From: an uncultured Colwellia sp.
Lineage (GTDB): Bacteria; Pseudomonadota; Gammaproteobacteria; Enterobacterales; Alteromonadaceae
Direction of reading: 5' to 3'
Assembly: GCA_913062815.1 (NCBI GenBank)
Contig: CAJXWZ010000017.1
Span: 48,301-112,300 of the forward strand
DNA: 64,000 nt
In this document: positions 9,382 to 17,685 of the stretch, in pieces
Numbering within the stretch: position 1 is the stretch's first letter
Layout of the letters: each line of letters begins with the position of its first letter
The notes under the pieces: model-generated
Database searches by the model: none
The model's input: the letters and a program-made list of their open reading frames with translations, nothing else
What the model was told of the DNA's origin: nothing
Program-made: the position numbers and the translations under genes

Positions 9382-9930
9382 TTAGAAATTTGCAGGTGTT
9401 GTTGCGCTGATAATCTTACAGACTTTTTTGAACGGATTTCTAAAGCGATGCTGTTTATTATTATCAAAATAATAACTATCGCCTTTACTTAATACAAAGA
9501 CTTCATTGCCGACAGTTAGCTCAATTTTTCCTTCTAAAATATAACCACCTTCTTCAGCATCATTTTCTAGCATCTCAGTGCCAGTGTCTGCTTCAGAGGG
9601 ATAGGTTTCTACCAGAAAGGTCAATTGCCTATTAGGGAAGGCTTTACCAACTAAGTGCATTTGCACATCATCAGTGCCAATATTTACTAATTCATCAGGA
9701 GAATAAGTTATTTGTTGAGAAAGTTCAGACTCTTCTACTTCAGCGAAAAAATCCACTAGTGAAATAGGAATACCGTTAAGCACTTTCTTGAGTGAACTGA
9801 TTGAAGGGCTGACACTATTTTTTTCAATCATTGAAATTGTACTGTTAGTGACTCCTGCTCTTTTGGCTAATTCACGTTGCGACAAATTATTCAAAAGTCG
9901 TACAGTTTTTAGTCGGGCACCTACGTCCAA
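9382..9930 (-). CDS. puuR: XRE/cupin transcriptional repressor of polyamine genes
   Basis: A 182-residue regulator with an N-terminal helix-turn-helix (about residues 6-60; SQRELAKRAGVTNSTISMIE) and a C-terminal cupin (about 105-180; GGYILEGKIEL, then DSYYF and KQHRF). This architecture, the length and the VSPSISSLKKVL segment after the HTH match PuuR, which represses putrescine-utilisation genes and is released by putrescine. Translation appears to start at TTG (9930), 7 nt from an AAGGA ribosome site. It is divergent from puuB2; the space between holds two putative operators, so it probably represses itself too. Confidence 0.85.
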   Translation of the reverse strand: MDVGARLKTVRLLNNLSQRELAKRAGVTNSTISMIEKNSVSPSISSLKKVLNGIPISLVDFFAEVEESELSQQITYSPDELVNIGTDDVQMHLVGKAFPNRQLTFLVETYPSEADTGTEMLENDAEEGGYILEGKIELTVGNEVFVLSKGDSYYFDNNKQHRFRNPFKKVCKIISATTPANF

Positions 9931-10002
9931 ATCAATATCCTTAAAAAGTATTTGCTAGCTAATTAACGTCAATATATCTGTGTAAGGTAAATAAAGCAAT
10001 TG

Positions 10003-10067
10003 TGTTCAATATTTTGTTCATTTGGCTAGACATTTGTATGAAATTTGTTATTGTTGTTCGATATAAT
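10003..10067. promoter_or_regulatory. Putative PuuR operators and -10 box between puuR and puuB2
   Basis: TGTTCAATAT (10003-10012, minus-strand orientation of the ATATTGAACA element) and a variant TGTTCGATAT (10055-10064) lie between the divergent genes. The second overlaps a consensus -10 hexamer TATAAT (10062-10067) for puuB2, an arrangement that fits repression by blocking RNA polymerase. The -35 region is poor. Confidence 0.55.
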
Positions 10068-10103
10068 TTACATTTGAGTGTTATATTTTACAAGGAAATA
10101 TTG

Positions 10104-11396
10104 ATGTCCGCAATTCATACTGACAGTTATCCAGATTCTTATTACTTCTCAACCATAAATGATACGCAGGAATATCCGCAATTGTCTGAATCTATTGAGG
10201 CGGATGTTTGCATTGTTGGTGGTGGTTTTAGTGGTATTGCCAGTGCGGTTGAATTAGCTGAACGTGGTTTAAACGTTGTGGTGCTAGAAGCGAAAAAAAT
10301 AGCATGGGGAGCATCAGGTCGAAATGGCGGGCAAATGATTCGAGGAATAGGGCATGACTTATCTGTTTTTAAAAAGCAAATAGGTCAAGAAGGCATCGAT
10401 GCTATTAGCCAAATGGGTTTTGAAGCTAATCAAGTGGTTATTGATCGCGTTAAAAAATATAACATCGAATGTGACTTAACCATGGGCTATTGTGATTTAG
10501 CGACACGAACTAAAGATATGCGTGCCTTAGAGCAAGATTATGAATTATTGGCACAAGGTAGTTATGGTGAAAAAGTAAAATTACTTGATCAAAATCAGTT
10601 ACATCAGCAAGTCGTAGGCTCAAATAGCTTCATTGGCGGTCTTGAAGATTCAGGCAGTGGTCATTTGCATCCATTAAACTTGTGCTTAGGTGAAGCTACT
10701 GTTGCACAACAATTAGGTGTACAGATATTTGAGCGCTCTAAAGTAATAAAAATAGATAAAGGTGAAACCGTAGTTGTTCACACCGAAGATGGACAAGTTA
10801 AAGCTAAACAATTGATATTGGCAGGTAATGCTTATTTAGAAAATTTGGTACCTAAAATTTCTGGGAAAATACTACCTGCAGGTAGTTATATTATTGCAAC
10901 AGAGCAACTGCCAGAAGATGTTTATCAAGCTATTTTACCGAATAATCATGCGGTTTGTGATATGAAAATAGACTTAGATTATTTTCGCTTGTCGGCGGAT
11001 AAACGCTTACTTTTTGGTGGTATGTGTAATTATTCAGGTCGGAATCCTAAAGATATTAAAGCGGCACTTCATCCAAAAATGCTTAGTGTTTTTCCTAAGT
11101 TAGCAGGCATTAATATAGATTATCAGTGGGGAGGAATGATAGGTATTGGCGCCAATCGTTTGCCACAAATTGGTCGCTTAACGCCAAACATCTATTATGC
11201 CCAGGCCTACTCAGGTCATGGTGTTAATGTTACTCATATGGCGGCAAAGCTATTAGCAGAGGCAATAAGTGGAGACTCTAAGGGGATTAATCATTTTAAT
11301 GCCGTAAAACATATAACCTTTCCAGGCGGAAAATATATGCGTTCGCCATTACTTGCTTTAGGCATGATGTACCACAAAATGTTAGATGCTTTTTAA
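10104..11396 (+). CDS. puuB: FAD-dependent amine oxidase, gamma-glutamylputrescine oxidase type (copy 2)
   Basis: A 430-residue paralogue of the oxidase at 3460-4752, with the same N-terminal SYPDSYY signature, FAD motif IVGGGFSG (about residues 37-44) and C-terminal YSGHGVN. The reading frame is open from 10002, but ATG 10104 is the likely start: AAGGAA at 10092-10097 is spaced 6 nt from it, it gives the same length as copy 1, and the extension would overlap the promoter. It heads a same-strand run with the amidohydrolase (63-nt gap) and the DUF3422 gene (67-nt gap), with no terminator seen between them. Confidence 0.85.
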   Translation: MSAIHTDSYPDSYYFSTINDTQEYPQLSESIEADVCIVGGGFSGIASAVELAERGLNVVVLEAKKIAWGASGRNGGQMIRGIGHDLSVFKKQIGQEGIDAISQMGFEANQVVIDRVKKYNIECDLTMGYCDLATRTKDMRALEQDYELLAQGSYGEKVKLLDQNQLHQQVVGSNSFIGGLEDSGSGHLHPLNLCLGEATVAQQLGVQIFERSKVIKIDKGETVVVHTEDGQVKAKQLILAGNAYLENLVPKISGKILPAGSYIIATEQLPEDVYQAILPNNHAVCDMKIDLDYFRLSADKRLLFGGMCNYSGRNPKDIKAALHPKMLSVFPKLAGINIDYQWGGMIGIGANRLPQIGRLTPNIYYAQAYSGHGVNVTHMAAKLLAEAISGDSKGINHFNAVKHITFPGGKYMRSPLLALGMMYHKMLDAF

Positions 11397-11459
11397 TTAA
11401 CTTTAAAAACACATCATTTCTTAAAAAATAGTAACTATAAAAAAAATAAAGAGCACATC

Positions 11460-13196
11460 ATGAAAAAATATCAATCTATCGTCACTACCATTTTACTTAC
11501 CTTATTCTTATTATCATGTACAAAATCAGAGTTACCGAAAAGTGCCGATTTAATATTATTTAATGGAGTGGTTTATACGGTAAATGAACAACAGCCTTGG
11601 GCTGAAGCAGTCGCTATTAAAAACGGTAATATTATTGCTGTTGGTAGCACCAAAGAAATACAGCAATGGCGTGGAGAAAATACTAAACAGCAAGACCTTA
11701 CAGGAAAAATGCTATTGCCCGGATTCATTGATTCTCATGCTCATCCTGTTATGGGTGGTGCTTATGTGCGAAGTTTGTCATTAGATAGTTTTGCGACTCC
11801 TAAGCATTGGTTTAATCAAATCAGTGATTACGCAAAACAAAACCCAAAAATGAAAGTGCTTTTTGGTTATGGTTTTCTTGCTAGTGCTTTTGGCTCTCAA
11901 GGCCCAACGAGTGCAATGCTAGATAAAATTGTAGACGACCGTCCTGTTTATCTTATGGATGAAGGTTTTCATGGTGCATGGGCAAATACCGAAGCCATGA
12001 AGTTGCTGGGGGTCAATAAAGAAACAACGGATCCTGAGCCAGGTTTTAGTTATTACAAGCGTGATCAGCAAGGTAACCCAACAGGGTACTTATTAGAAGG
12101 CACGGCAACGGCCGCTATCGATAAACTGGATATTATTACCGCCGATAGTGTTGCGCAGGGAACGAGTGATGTTATCGATATTATGAACAGTTTTGGCATT
12201 ACCGCCGTTTTTGATGCCGGAGCGCTTGATGTTGATGCGTTGCAATTAACCGTATTAGATAAAATATCAAAACAAGGAAATATGACCATTCGAATGGTGG
12301 CTTCTCACATGATAGGTACCAGTGAAGCAGCAAAAGATGCCTTAGCTATTGCCATTCAAAAAAGAGCGATCAGTAAACACGATATGTACCATATAAATAC
12401 CTTAAAAATAATGAATGACGGTACCATTGAAGGTAAAACAGCCGGAATGTTTGAAGACTATCAAGGTGAGCCAGGTAATAAAGGCGTCAATGTTTTTAGT
12501 CAGAAACAAATGAATACACTTATCTCGCAAGCGAGCCATGAAAATATGGATGTACATATTCATGCCTTGGGTGAGCGAGCCATTTCTGAAACATTAAATG
12601 CCATTGAATTAGTGAGAAGCGATGCGGATCATGATTCAAGTTCCAGTCGCTATACCATTTGCCATATTCAAGTAATGACTGATGATGATATAAAACGCTT
12701 TGCGCAGTTAAATGTTATCGCCCAAAGCACGCCGTTGTGGGCTTCGTATGATGAGTTTGGTAAAGCTTTTGTTAGTGATGACCAATTCAATCGCTACTTT
12801 CGTTTTAACAGTCTTAAAGAAGCAGGGGTGAAAATGTCTTTTGGCAGTGATTTCCCTGCAACAGGCGCAGGTACATTAGGTATGTCGCCCATTTTTAATA
12901 TGGAAATAGGTCGTACAAGGCAGACACCAGATCAAGAAAATGCCCCAATTCAACCGGGAAAAAATGAACGGATTGATATCGCTACGCTTATTAAAGGTTA
13001 CACCCTTGATGGTGCTTACCAGCTACATATGGAAGACAAAATAGGCTCGCTTGAAGTAGGAAAAAAAGCAGACTTTGTTGTGCTTGATAAAAACCTATTT
13101 GAAGTTGATAAATACGAAATTCATGAGGTGCAGGTTTTGCAAACCATATTAGGTGGTAAAACCATTTATAGACAAGCAGAGTCACTGGCTAAGTAA
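11460..13196 (+). CDS. Exported lipoprotein amidohydrolase (YtcJ-like)
   Basis: A 578-residue metal-dependent amidohydrolase. The N-terminus is a lipoprotein signal with lipobox LLSC (Cys20), so the mature enzyme is membrane-anchored outside the cytoplasm. Metal-ligand motifs are DSHAHP (His93, His95), HIHALGERA, and FGSDFP near the C-terminus. The family hydrolyses amide or related C-N bonds; the substrate is unknown. Its place directly behind puuB2 and near a TonB receptor suggests that it frees polyamines or their aldehyde products from acylated or conjugated forms; that is inference. The ribosome site (GAGCACATC before ATG) is acceptable. Confidence 0.8.
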   Translation: MKKYQSIVTTILLTLFLLSCTKSELPKSADLILFNGVVYTVNEQQPWAEAVAIKNGNIIAVGSTKEIQQWRGENTKQQDLTGKMLLPGFIDSHAHPVMGGAYVRSLSLDSFATPKHWFNQISDYAKQNPKMKVLFGYGFLASAFGSQGPTSAMLDKIVDDRPVYLMDEGFHGAWANTEAMKLLGVNKETTDPEPGFSYYKRDQQGNPTGYLLEGTATAAIDKLDIITADSVAQGTSDVIDIMNSFGITAVFDAGALDVDALQLTVLDKISKQGNMTIRMVASHMIGTSEAAKDALAIAIQKRAISKHDMYHINTLKIMNDGTIEGKTAGMFEDYQGEPGNKGVNVFSQKQMNTLISQASHENMDVHIHALGERAISETLNAIELVRSDADHDSSSSRYTICHIQVMTDDDIKRFAQLNVIAQSTPLWASYDEFGKAFVSDDQFNRYFRFNSLKEAGVKMSFGSDFPATGAGTLGMSPIFNMEIGRTRQTPDQENAPIQPGKNERIDIATLIKGYTLDGAYQLHMEDKIGSLEVGKKADFVVLDKNLFEVDKYEIHEVQVLQTILGGKTIYRQAESLAK

Positions 13197-13263
13197 TATT
13201 TAACCTAACTTGCTAGAACTTAATACTATTAGTAAATAAATAACCGTTATAGAGGAAGAAAAC

Positions 13264-14616
13264 ATGCCAATCATTGAAGCTTCTATAGCGAATAATATTA
13301 CCGAACGTTCGAGCGTAATTGAAACGCCGATATTAACTAAAATGGCGATCCATCCGTTACGTGAAAAACTCTACAACGAGTTGCACAATCGTCCTTTTCA
13401 GTCGATATCAAATCCTGCTCAAATCACCCATATTGCGATTCAACACGATGGAGAACTAAAACAAGCTGAGCATCAGTTTTTAGCTTTATTATGTAACCGA
13501 TTCCAAGTAAATACACCCGCTGAAACCATGCCCTGTTTCTATCAAAACTTCGGGTTATTTAGTTTGCGATGGGAGCGACATATGGAATATTCAACTTATA
13601 CCATTATTCATGAAGCGCCATTAACGAATCAACCCTTTATTAAAAATGCTATTGACTATGTGCCAAGTGATTGGCTTGAACATTTGCCCGGAGAAGTTGT
13701 TGCAGCATTGCATATCGTTGTTGAGGCTAAAGTTAGTGAACAAGATAAAGATATCAGTCATTACTTCGATAGTATGCGTCTTACGGCAAGCTCTCCTTAT
13801 CATGGTTTAGCGCAGGTTTGGACATCTTATAAATTACATAGCGATGGTTTTGGCCGATTTTTAGTCTTTGAAAAAACGCTATCTGCGGAACAGTTAGGGC
13901 GATTAATACAACAACTATTGCAACTTGATACTTACCGCCTGATGGCAACATTAGGTTTACCGTTAGCGCAAGCCATTAATAGCGAGCTAAGTCAGCTAGA
14001 TTTACAGTTAAAGCAAGTCACCGCTTGTATCGCGCAAGACAATACCCGTGATGATGGAGCACTGCTTGCGCAAGTATCAGCTATTGCCGCCAAAGTAGAA
14101 GATTTTCGCAGTCAAAGCAATTATCGTTTTTCTGCCACCAATGCTTATTATGATGTGGTATTACAGCGAATGGATGAACTTAAAGAGCATGAAATTTCAG
14201 GTCATATGACATTGCAGGAATTTCTTATGCGCAGAATAACTCCCGCAGTAAAAACCTGCCGAACAGCGGCCAATCACTTAGAAGATATTTCACGTCGAGT
14301 CAGTCGTGCAAGTGACTTATTAAGAACCCGTGTGGAAATGATGCTGCAAGAACAAAATCAAAAACTGCTTAAATCAATGAACCGTCGTGCGCATGTACAA
14401 ATGCGTTTGCAACAAACGGTTGAAGGCCTTTCTGTTGCTGCAATTAGCTATTATGGTATTCAGTTATTTGAAACGGCCTTAAACTCATTTAGCGCTTTTG
14501 GCGTAAAAATTAACCATGAACTTGTCACCGGTATCGCAGTGCCGATAGTCGTCGTGGGTGTATTTCTTGGTACAAGACTTATTCATCGAAAATTAATGAG
14601 GAATATTGATGAATAG
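13264..14616 (+). CDS. DUF3422 family protein
   Basis: A 450-residue protein of the DUF3422 family, recognised from the opening HPLREKLYNELHNRPF and the overall layout: a globular N-terminal part, a long alpha-helical middle (about 240-390) and a C-terminus with two hydrophobic segments (about 398-415 and 424-440). It is probably held in the inner membrane by its tail. Function is unknown. A good AGAGGAAG ribosome site precedes the ATG. Its position as last gene after puuB2 and the amidohydrolase suggests co-expression with polyamine genes, although the family also occurs in unrelated contexts. Confidence 0.75.
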   Translation: MPIIEASIANNITERSSVIETPILTKMAIHPLREKLYNELHNRPFQSISNPAQITHIAIQHDGELKQAEHQFLALLCNRFQVNTPAETMPCFYQNFGLFSLRWERHMEYSTYTIIHEAPLTNQPFIKNAIDYVPSDWLEHLPGEVVAALHIVVEAKVSEQDKDISHYFDSMRLTASSPYHGLAQVWTSYKLHSDGFGRFLVFEKTLSAEQLGRLIQQLLQLDTYRLMATLGLPLAQAINSELSQLDLQLKQVTACIAQDNTRDDGALLAQVSAIAAKVEDFRSQSNYRFSATNAYYDVVLQRMDELKEHEISGHMTLQEFLMRRITPAVKTCRTAANHLEDISRRVSRASDLLRTRVEMMLQEQNQKLLKSMNRRAHVQMRLQQTVEGLSVAAISYYGIQLFETALNSFSAFGVKINHELVTGIAVPIVVVGVFLGTRLIHRKLMRNIDE

Positions 14617-14673
14617 GTTTTGGAATTACCCATTTTCAAGAGTTTACTAAGCCACTGCAGTTTCAAATAGTAG

Positions 14674-14814
14674 TTATTGATTCTCTAGTATTTCACGTAG
14701 TTCAGCTACTTCAATTCTTATATCAAAGTTACGCGAAAATGAGTACGATGCATAATCAAACTTTGTTGACCCTAGAGGTTTGTCATCTACTAACGTTACG
14801 TGTTTCTCTTCCAT
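14674..14814 (-). CDS. Small ORF, 46 residues, hypothetical
   Basis: The 389-nt space between the DUF3422 gene and the SMR gene holds a short minus-strand frame starting at ATG 14814, with a TAAGG ribosome site about 7 nt upstream. The product begins MEEKHVTLVD and ends IEVAELREILENQ, a likely amphipathic helix with heptad-like spacing. No known family is recognised. The start and ribosome site support it, but the length is small enough to be chance. Nothing else was seen in 14815-15005. Confidence 0.35.
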   Translation of the reverse strand: MEEKHVTLVDDKPLGSTKFDYASYSFSRNFDIRIEVAELREILENQ

Positions 14815-15005
14815 TTTATGCCTTATTATCAACAGCTAAGCAATGCCATTTACAAACCATTTTGTTAAGTAAATATTTTATAAATTTGCACTGCTTGTAT
14901 TGGCTTAATTAGTAAATATAGTGATGTTTCTAGGGAATCATTTATTAGTTATAGCCATAAAGAAGGAATATTTAAGCTGTATTATAAGGTAAAGTGAGGT
15001 TGGCG

Positions 15006-15335
15006 TTAAACCGTCTTAGAAAATAAATGAATAACAACAACACCTGCGATAATTAGGCTCATACCAATTATCGCGGGGAGGTCTGGGGTTTGTTGGTAAA
15101 GAAAGATGCCTGTGATGGCGACTAACACAATACCAACACCCGACCAAATAGCATATGTAATGCCAACAGGTAATGTTCTTAGCACCAGCATCATAAAGTA
15201 AAATGACACCACATAACCGATAATTACGAATAAGCTAGGCCAAAATCTTGTGAACTCTTCTGCTGATTTTAACGCACTGGTTGCAATTACTTCAGTGATA
15301 ATCGCAACCAGTAAATACCAATAATTTAGTGGCAT
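15006..15335 (-). CDS. Small multidrug resistance (SMR) family transporter
   Basis: A 109-residue protein with four membrane helices. It has the essential membrane-embedded glutamate (AIITEVIATSALK, Glu15, equivalent to EmrE Glu14) and the YAIWSGVG signature of helix 3. SMR proteins work as inner-membrane dimers that exchange cations, guanidinium compounds or polyamines for protons. The ATG overlaps the stop of the upstream six-helix membrane protein (TAATG), so the two are co-translated. In this neighbourhood a polyamine substrate, as for MdtJI, is conceivable, but this is a single gene rather than a pair. Confidence 0.88.
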   Translation of the reverse strand: MPLNYWYLLVAIITEVIATSALKSAEEFTRFWPSLFVIIGYVVSFYFMMLVLRTLPVGITYAIWSGVGIVLVAITGIFLYQQTPDLPAIIGMSLIIAGVVVIHLFSKTV

Positions 15336-16201
15336 TATATCTGACTGCTTTTTCTATTTCGTTCAGCGACTTCGGCTTGCCATTCGAACATATTCATTTC
15401 AATTAAGACAAAGGCAACTATCCATAAAAAAGCATCCCAGAATTCAAGAAAATTACCGGTTACTCCCCAGTAAACAGCCGCCATAAAAAGCACACTGTAA
15501 ACTGTTATTTTTACAAAACGATTATACTTATTCCAAAGCTTACTCGAAATGTTACCCAGTTGAGTATGGACATCGACTTCTAACATTAATACCACAGTTA
15601 CCCATGCGGAAGCGTTAATAACGTCAACCCAAGCTAGCCCGTTTGTATTTGAAAGTGATTTAGCATTAGTAATGATTTTATATTTTTCATGGGAAAAAAA
15701 TTCGGTGCCCGTTGTCGATAATGCCTTACATGTATCTCTGGTAAACTCGTTATAAACATTGAGGGTTTCCATAAACTTCCAGTCGGATGGCAAAGTGCAG
15801 AGGTCGGTAATTGGATGCGGAGAAAATTGAGCGATTAGGCCAATTTTAGTCATGTAACCATATAGTGAATAGATGATAAATATATAACAAAATGCACGTA
15901 TGCTATGCAATGACCATTTAACTTTACCTTTTAAGTACTCATCATCAATCACAGAAGTTTCTAATTCAAACAGCAGTAATAAAACTAACCAGGCAGCCGT
16001 ATCAATAGTTGATGAAAATGCTTCTATAATGGTGTCTAAATTAATACCAGCAGCAAAGATAACCTTACTCGCTAACCATTCTTCACTAAAAAACAAATAA
16101 ACATTGAACGCTAATAATATATAAATAAGGTATTTAAACCCCTGATAGCCCCATGAGTGAAAATGCTTCATGAACGTTTGATTCATTGATAACTCCGCCA
16201 T
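15335..16201 (-). CDS. Six-helix membrane protein with three internal repeats, paralogue of 2509-3405
   Basis: A 288-residue protein clearly homologous to the one at 2509-3405: both have IDT-x-AWLVLLLLFELET, KGKVKW and DAFLW-x-VAF-x-x-IEMN. The three-repeat rule holds exactly: W71...E79-L-E81, W200...E208-V-D210, W260...E268-M-N270, always eight residues from Trp to Glu. The long loop again carries two cysteines (C135, C158). The family is not recognised. It is coupled (TAATG) to the SMR transporter, whereas copy 1 is coupled to a serine hydrolase, so the partner is not fixed. Conserved acidic residues in hydrophobic helices suggest ion or proton handling, as inference. Confidence 0.75.
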   Translation of the reverse strand: MAELSMNQTFMKHFHSWGYQGFKYLIYILLAFNVYLFFSEEWLASKVIFAAGINLDTIIEAFSSTIDTAAWLVLLLLFELETSVIDDEYLKGKVKWSLHSIRAFCYIFIIYSLYGYMTKIGLIAQFSPHPITDLCTLPSDWKFMETLNVYNEFTRDTCKALSTTGTEFFSHEKYKIITNAKSLSNTNGLAWVDVINASAWVTVVLMLEVDVHTQLGNISSKLWNKYNRFVKITVYSVLFMAAVYWGVTGNFLEFWDAFLWIVAFVLIEMNMFEWQAEVAERNRKSSQI

Positions 16202-16240
16202 AATATTTCTTCTTTTATTTATAGTTTCATCGTTACTAAA

Positions 16241-16273
16241 ACCCTTAAACCACTATAATAGTGGCCTAAGGGT
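16241..16273 (-). terminator. Terminator of the puuD-puuA-spuC operon
   Basis: A two-part hairpin: ACCCTTA (16241-16247) pairs with TAAGGGT (16267-16273), and inside it CCACTA (16250-16255) pairs with TAGTGG (16259-16264). On the minus strand it is followed by TTTTAG. It lies just after the aminotransferase stop. Confidence 0.7.
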
Positions 16274-16282
16274 CTTTTATAT

Positions 16283-17668
16283 TTACATTAAATTATAATG
16301 TTTAGCAGTTTCATCTAAAGTTTTTACTGCTTTCTCCATTAATTCATCAACCTCTTCACGAGTTATTACCAATGGTGGAGAAATGATCATGGTATCGCCA
16401 CAAGGTCGCATAATTAAACCATTTGCCATTGATAAATCACGACATACACCGCCAGCTTTACTCTCCGGTACTATGCGTTCATTGCTGATTTTATTTCTAA
16501 CTAATTCAAGGCCCGCCACCATACCTAAACCGCGAGTTTCACCAACGATGGGGTGGGTAGCTAATTCTTGCCACCTTTTTTGTAAATAAGGCGATATATC
16601 GTTTTTAACACGCTCTACGATACCTTCAGACTCTAATAACTCAATGTTCTTAAGCGCTACCGCAGCTGCAACAGGGTGTCCTGAATAAGTAAAACCGTGA
16701 TTAAAATCGCCGCCTTTTTCAATTAAAGTTTCTGCAACTCGGTCGCCAACAATAACACCACCAATAGGTAAATAACCTGACGATAAACCTTTGGCAATTG
16801 GTATTAGATCAGGCTTTAAATCGTAATATTGGCTCGCAAACCATTCGCCTGTTCGGCCAAAGCCAGAAATAACTTCATCCACTACAAGTAAAATATCGTA
16901 TTTTGCTAGAATTCTTTTAATTTCTGGCCAGTAGCTTTCCGGTGGAATAATAACACCGCCAGCACCTTGAAAAGGTTCAGCAATAAATGCTGCTACATTT
17001 TCTTCACCTAGTTCAATAATTTTGGCTTCCAATGATTGTGCCGTTTTAATACCAAATTCTTCAGGATTTAATTCGCCACCTTCTTTAAAGTGATAAGGCT
17101 GCTTAACATGAGAAATACCTTCAATAGGTAAATCACCTTGCTCATGCATATAACCCATACCACCGAGACTTGCGCCGACAACGGTTGAGCCATGGTAAGC
17201 ATTTTCACGGCTGATAAATTGTTTCTTAGTTGGATTACCTTTAAGGTCCCAATAACGACGTACCATTCTAAAAACAGTATCATTTGCTTCTGAACCAGAG
17301 CCGGTGAAAAACACCTTATTCATATGTGCAGGTGCAAGGGAGGTAATTTTTGCCGCTAATTTAGCTACAGGTGCATGAGTGGTTTTAAAAAATAAGTTGT
17401 AATAAGGTAATTCTGACATTTGCGTAGTTGCAACATCGACTAACTCTTGACGACCGTAACCTATATTAACGCACCAAAGGCCCGCCATTGCGTCTAATAA
17501 TTTATTGCCATTGTCATCGTAAATATAAACACCTTGCGCTTTACTAATCACACGAGAGCCGTTTTCTGCTAGCTCTTTATTATCACTAAAAGGTGAAAAA
17601 TGATGTTTTATATCTTTTGTTTGAATATCGCTAAAGCTTACAGCTTTATTATTTGAAGTAGCGTTCAT
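16283..17668 (-). CDS. spuC: Class III aminotransferase, putrescine:pyruvate (SpuC) type
   Basis: A PLP-dependent class III aminotransferase of 461 residues. It has the FTGSGSEANDT phosphate-binding segment, DEVISGFGRTG with the pyridoxal-nitrogen Asp, and the Schiff-base lysine in IAKGLSSGYLP. The sequence type is that of omega-amine:pyruvate enzymes such as SpuC, which convert putrescine and pyruvate to 4-aminobutyraldehyde and alanine. ATG 17668 was chosen over a GTG at 17719: GGGAG lies upstream and the longer form would overlap puuA by 34 nt. It is the last gene of the puuD-puuA-spuC operon and gives a second, glutamate-free entry to putrescine breakdown. Exact amine specificity is uncertain. 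Confidence 0.85.
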   Translation of the reverse strand: MNATSNNKAVSFSDIQTKDIKHHFSPFSDNKELAENGSRVISKAQGVYIYDDNGNKLLDAMAGLWCVNIGYGRQELVDVATTQMSELPYYNLFFKTTHAPVAKLAAKITSLAPAHMNKVFFTGSGSEANDTVFRMVRRYWDLKGNPTKKQFISRENAYHGSTVVGASLGGMGYMHEQGDLPIEGISHVKQPYHFKEGGELNPEEFGIKTAQSLEAKIIELGEENVAAFIAEPFQGAGGVIIPPESYWPEIKRILAKYDILLVVDEVISGFGRTGEWFASQYYDLKPDLIPIAKGLSSGYLPIGGVIVGDRVAETLIEKGGDFNHGFTYSGHPVAAAVALKNIELLESEGIVERVKNDISPYLQKRWQELATHPIVGETRGLGMVAGLELVRNKISNERIVPESKAGGVCRDLSMANGLIMRPCGDTMIISPPLVITREEVDELMEKAVKTLDETAKHYNLM

Positions 17669-17685
17669 GCTAGCAGCACTCCCAG

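Noticed and set aside
10002..10103. 34-codon N-terminal extension of the second PuuB oxidase
   Set aside because: It overlaps the putative operators and -10 box, has no ribosome site, and ATG 10104 with AAGGAA gives the same length as the paralogue.
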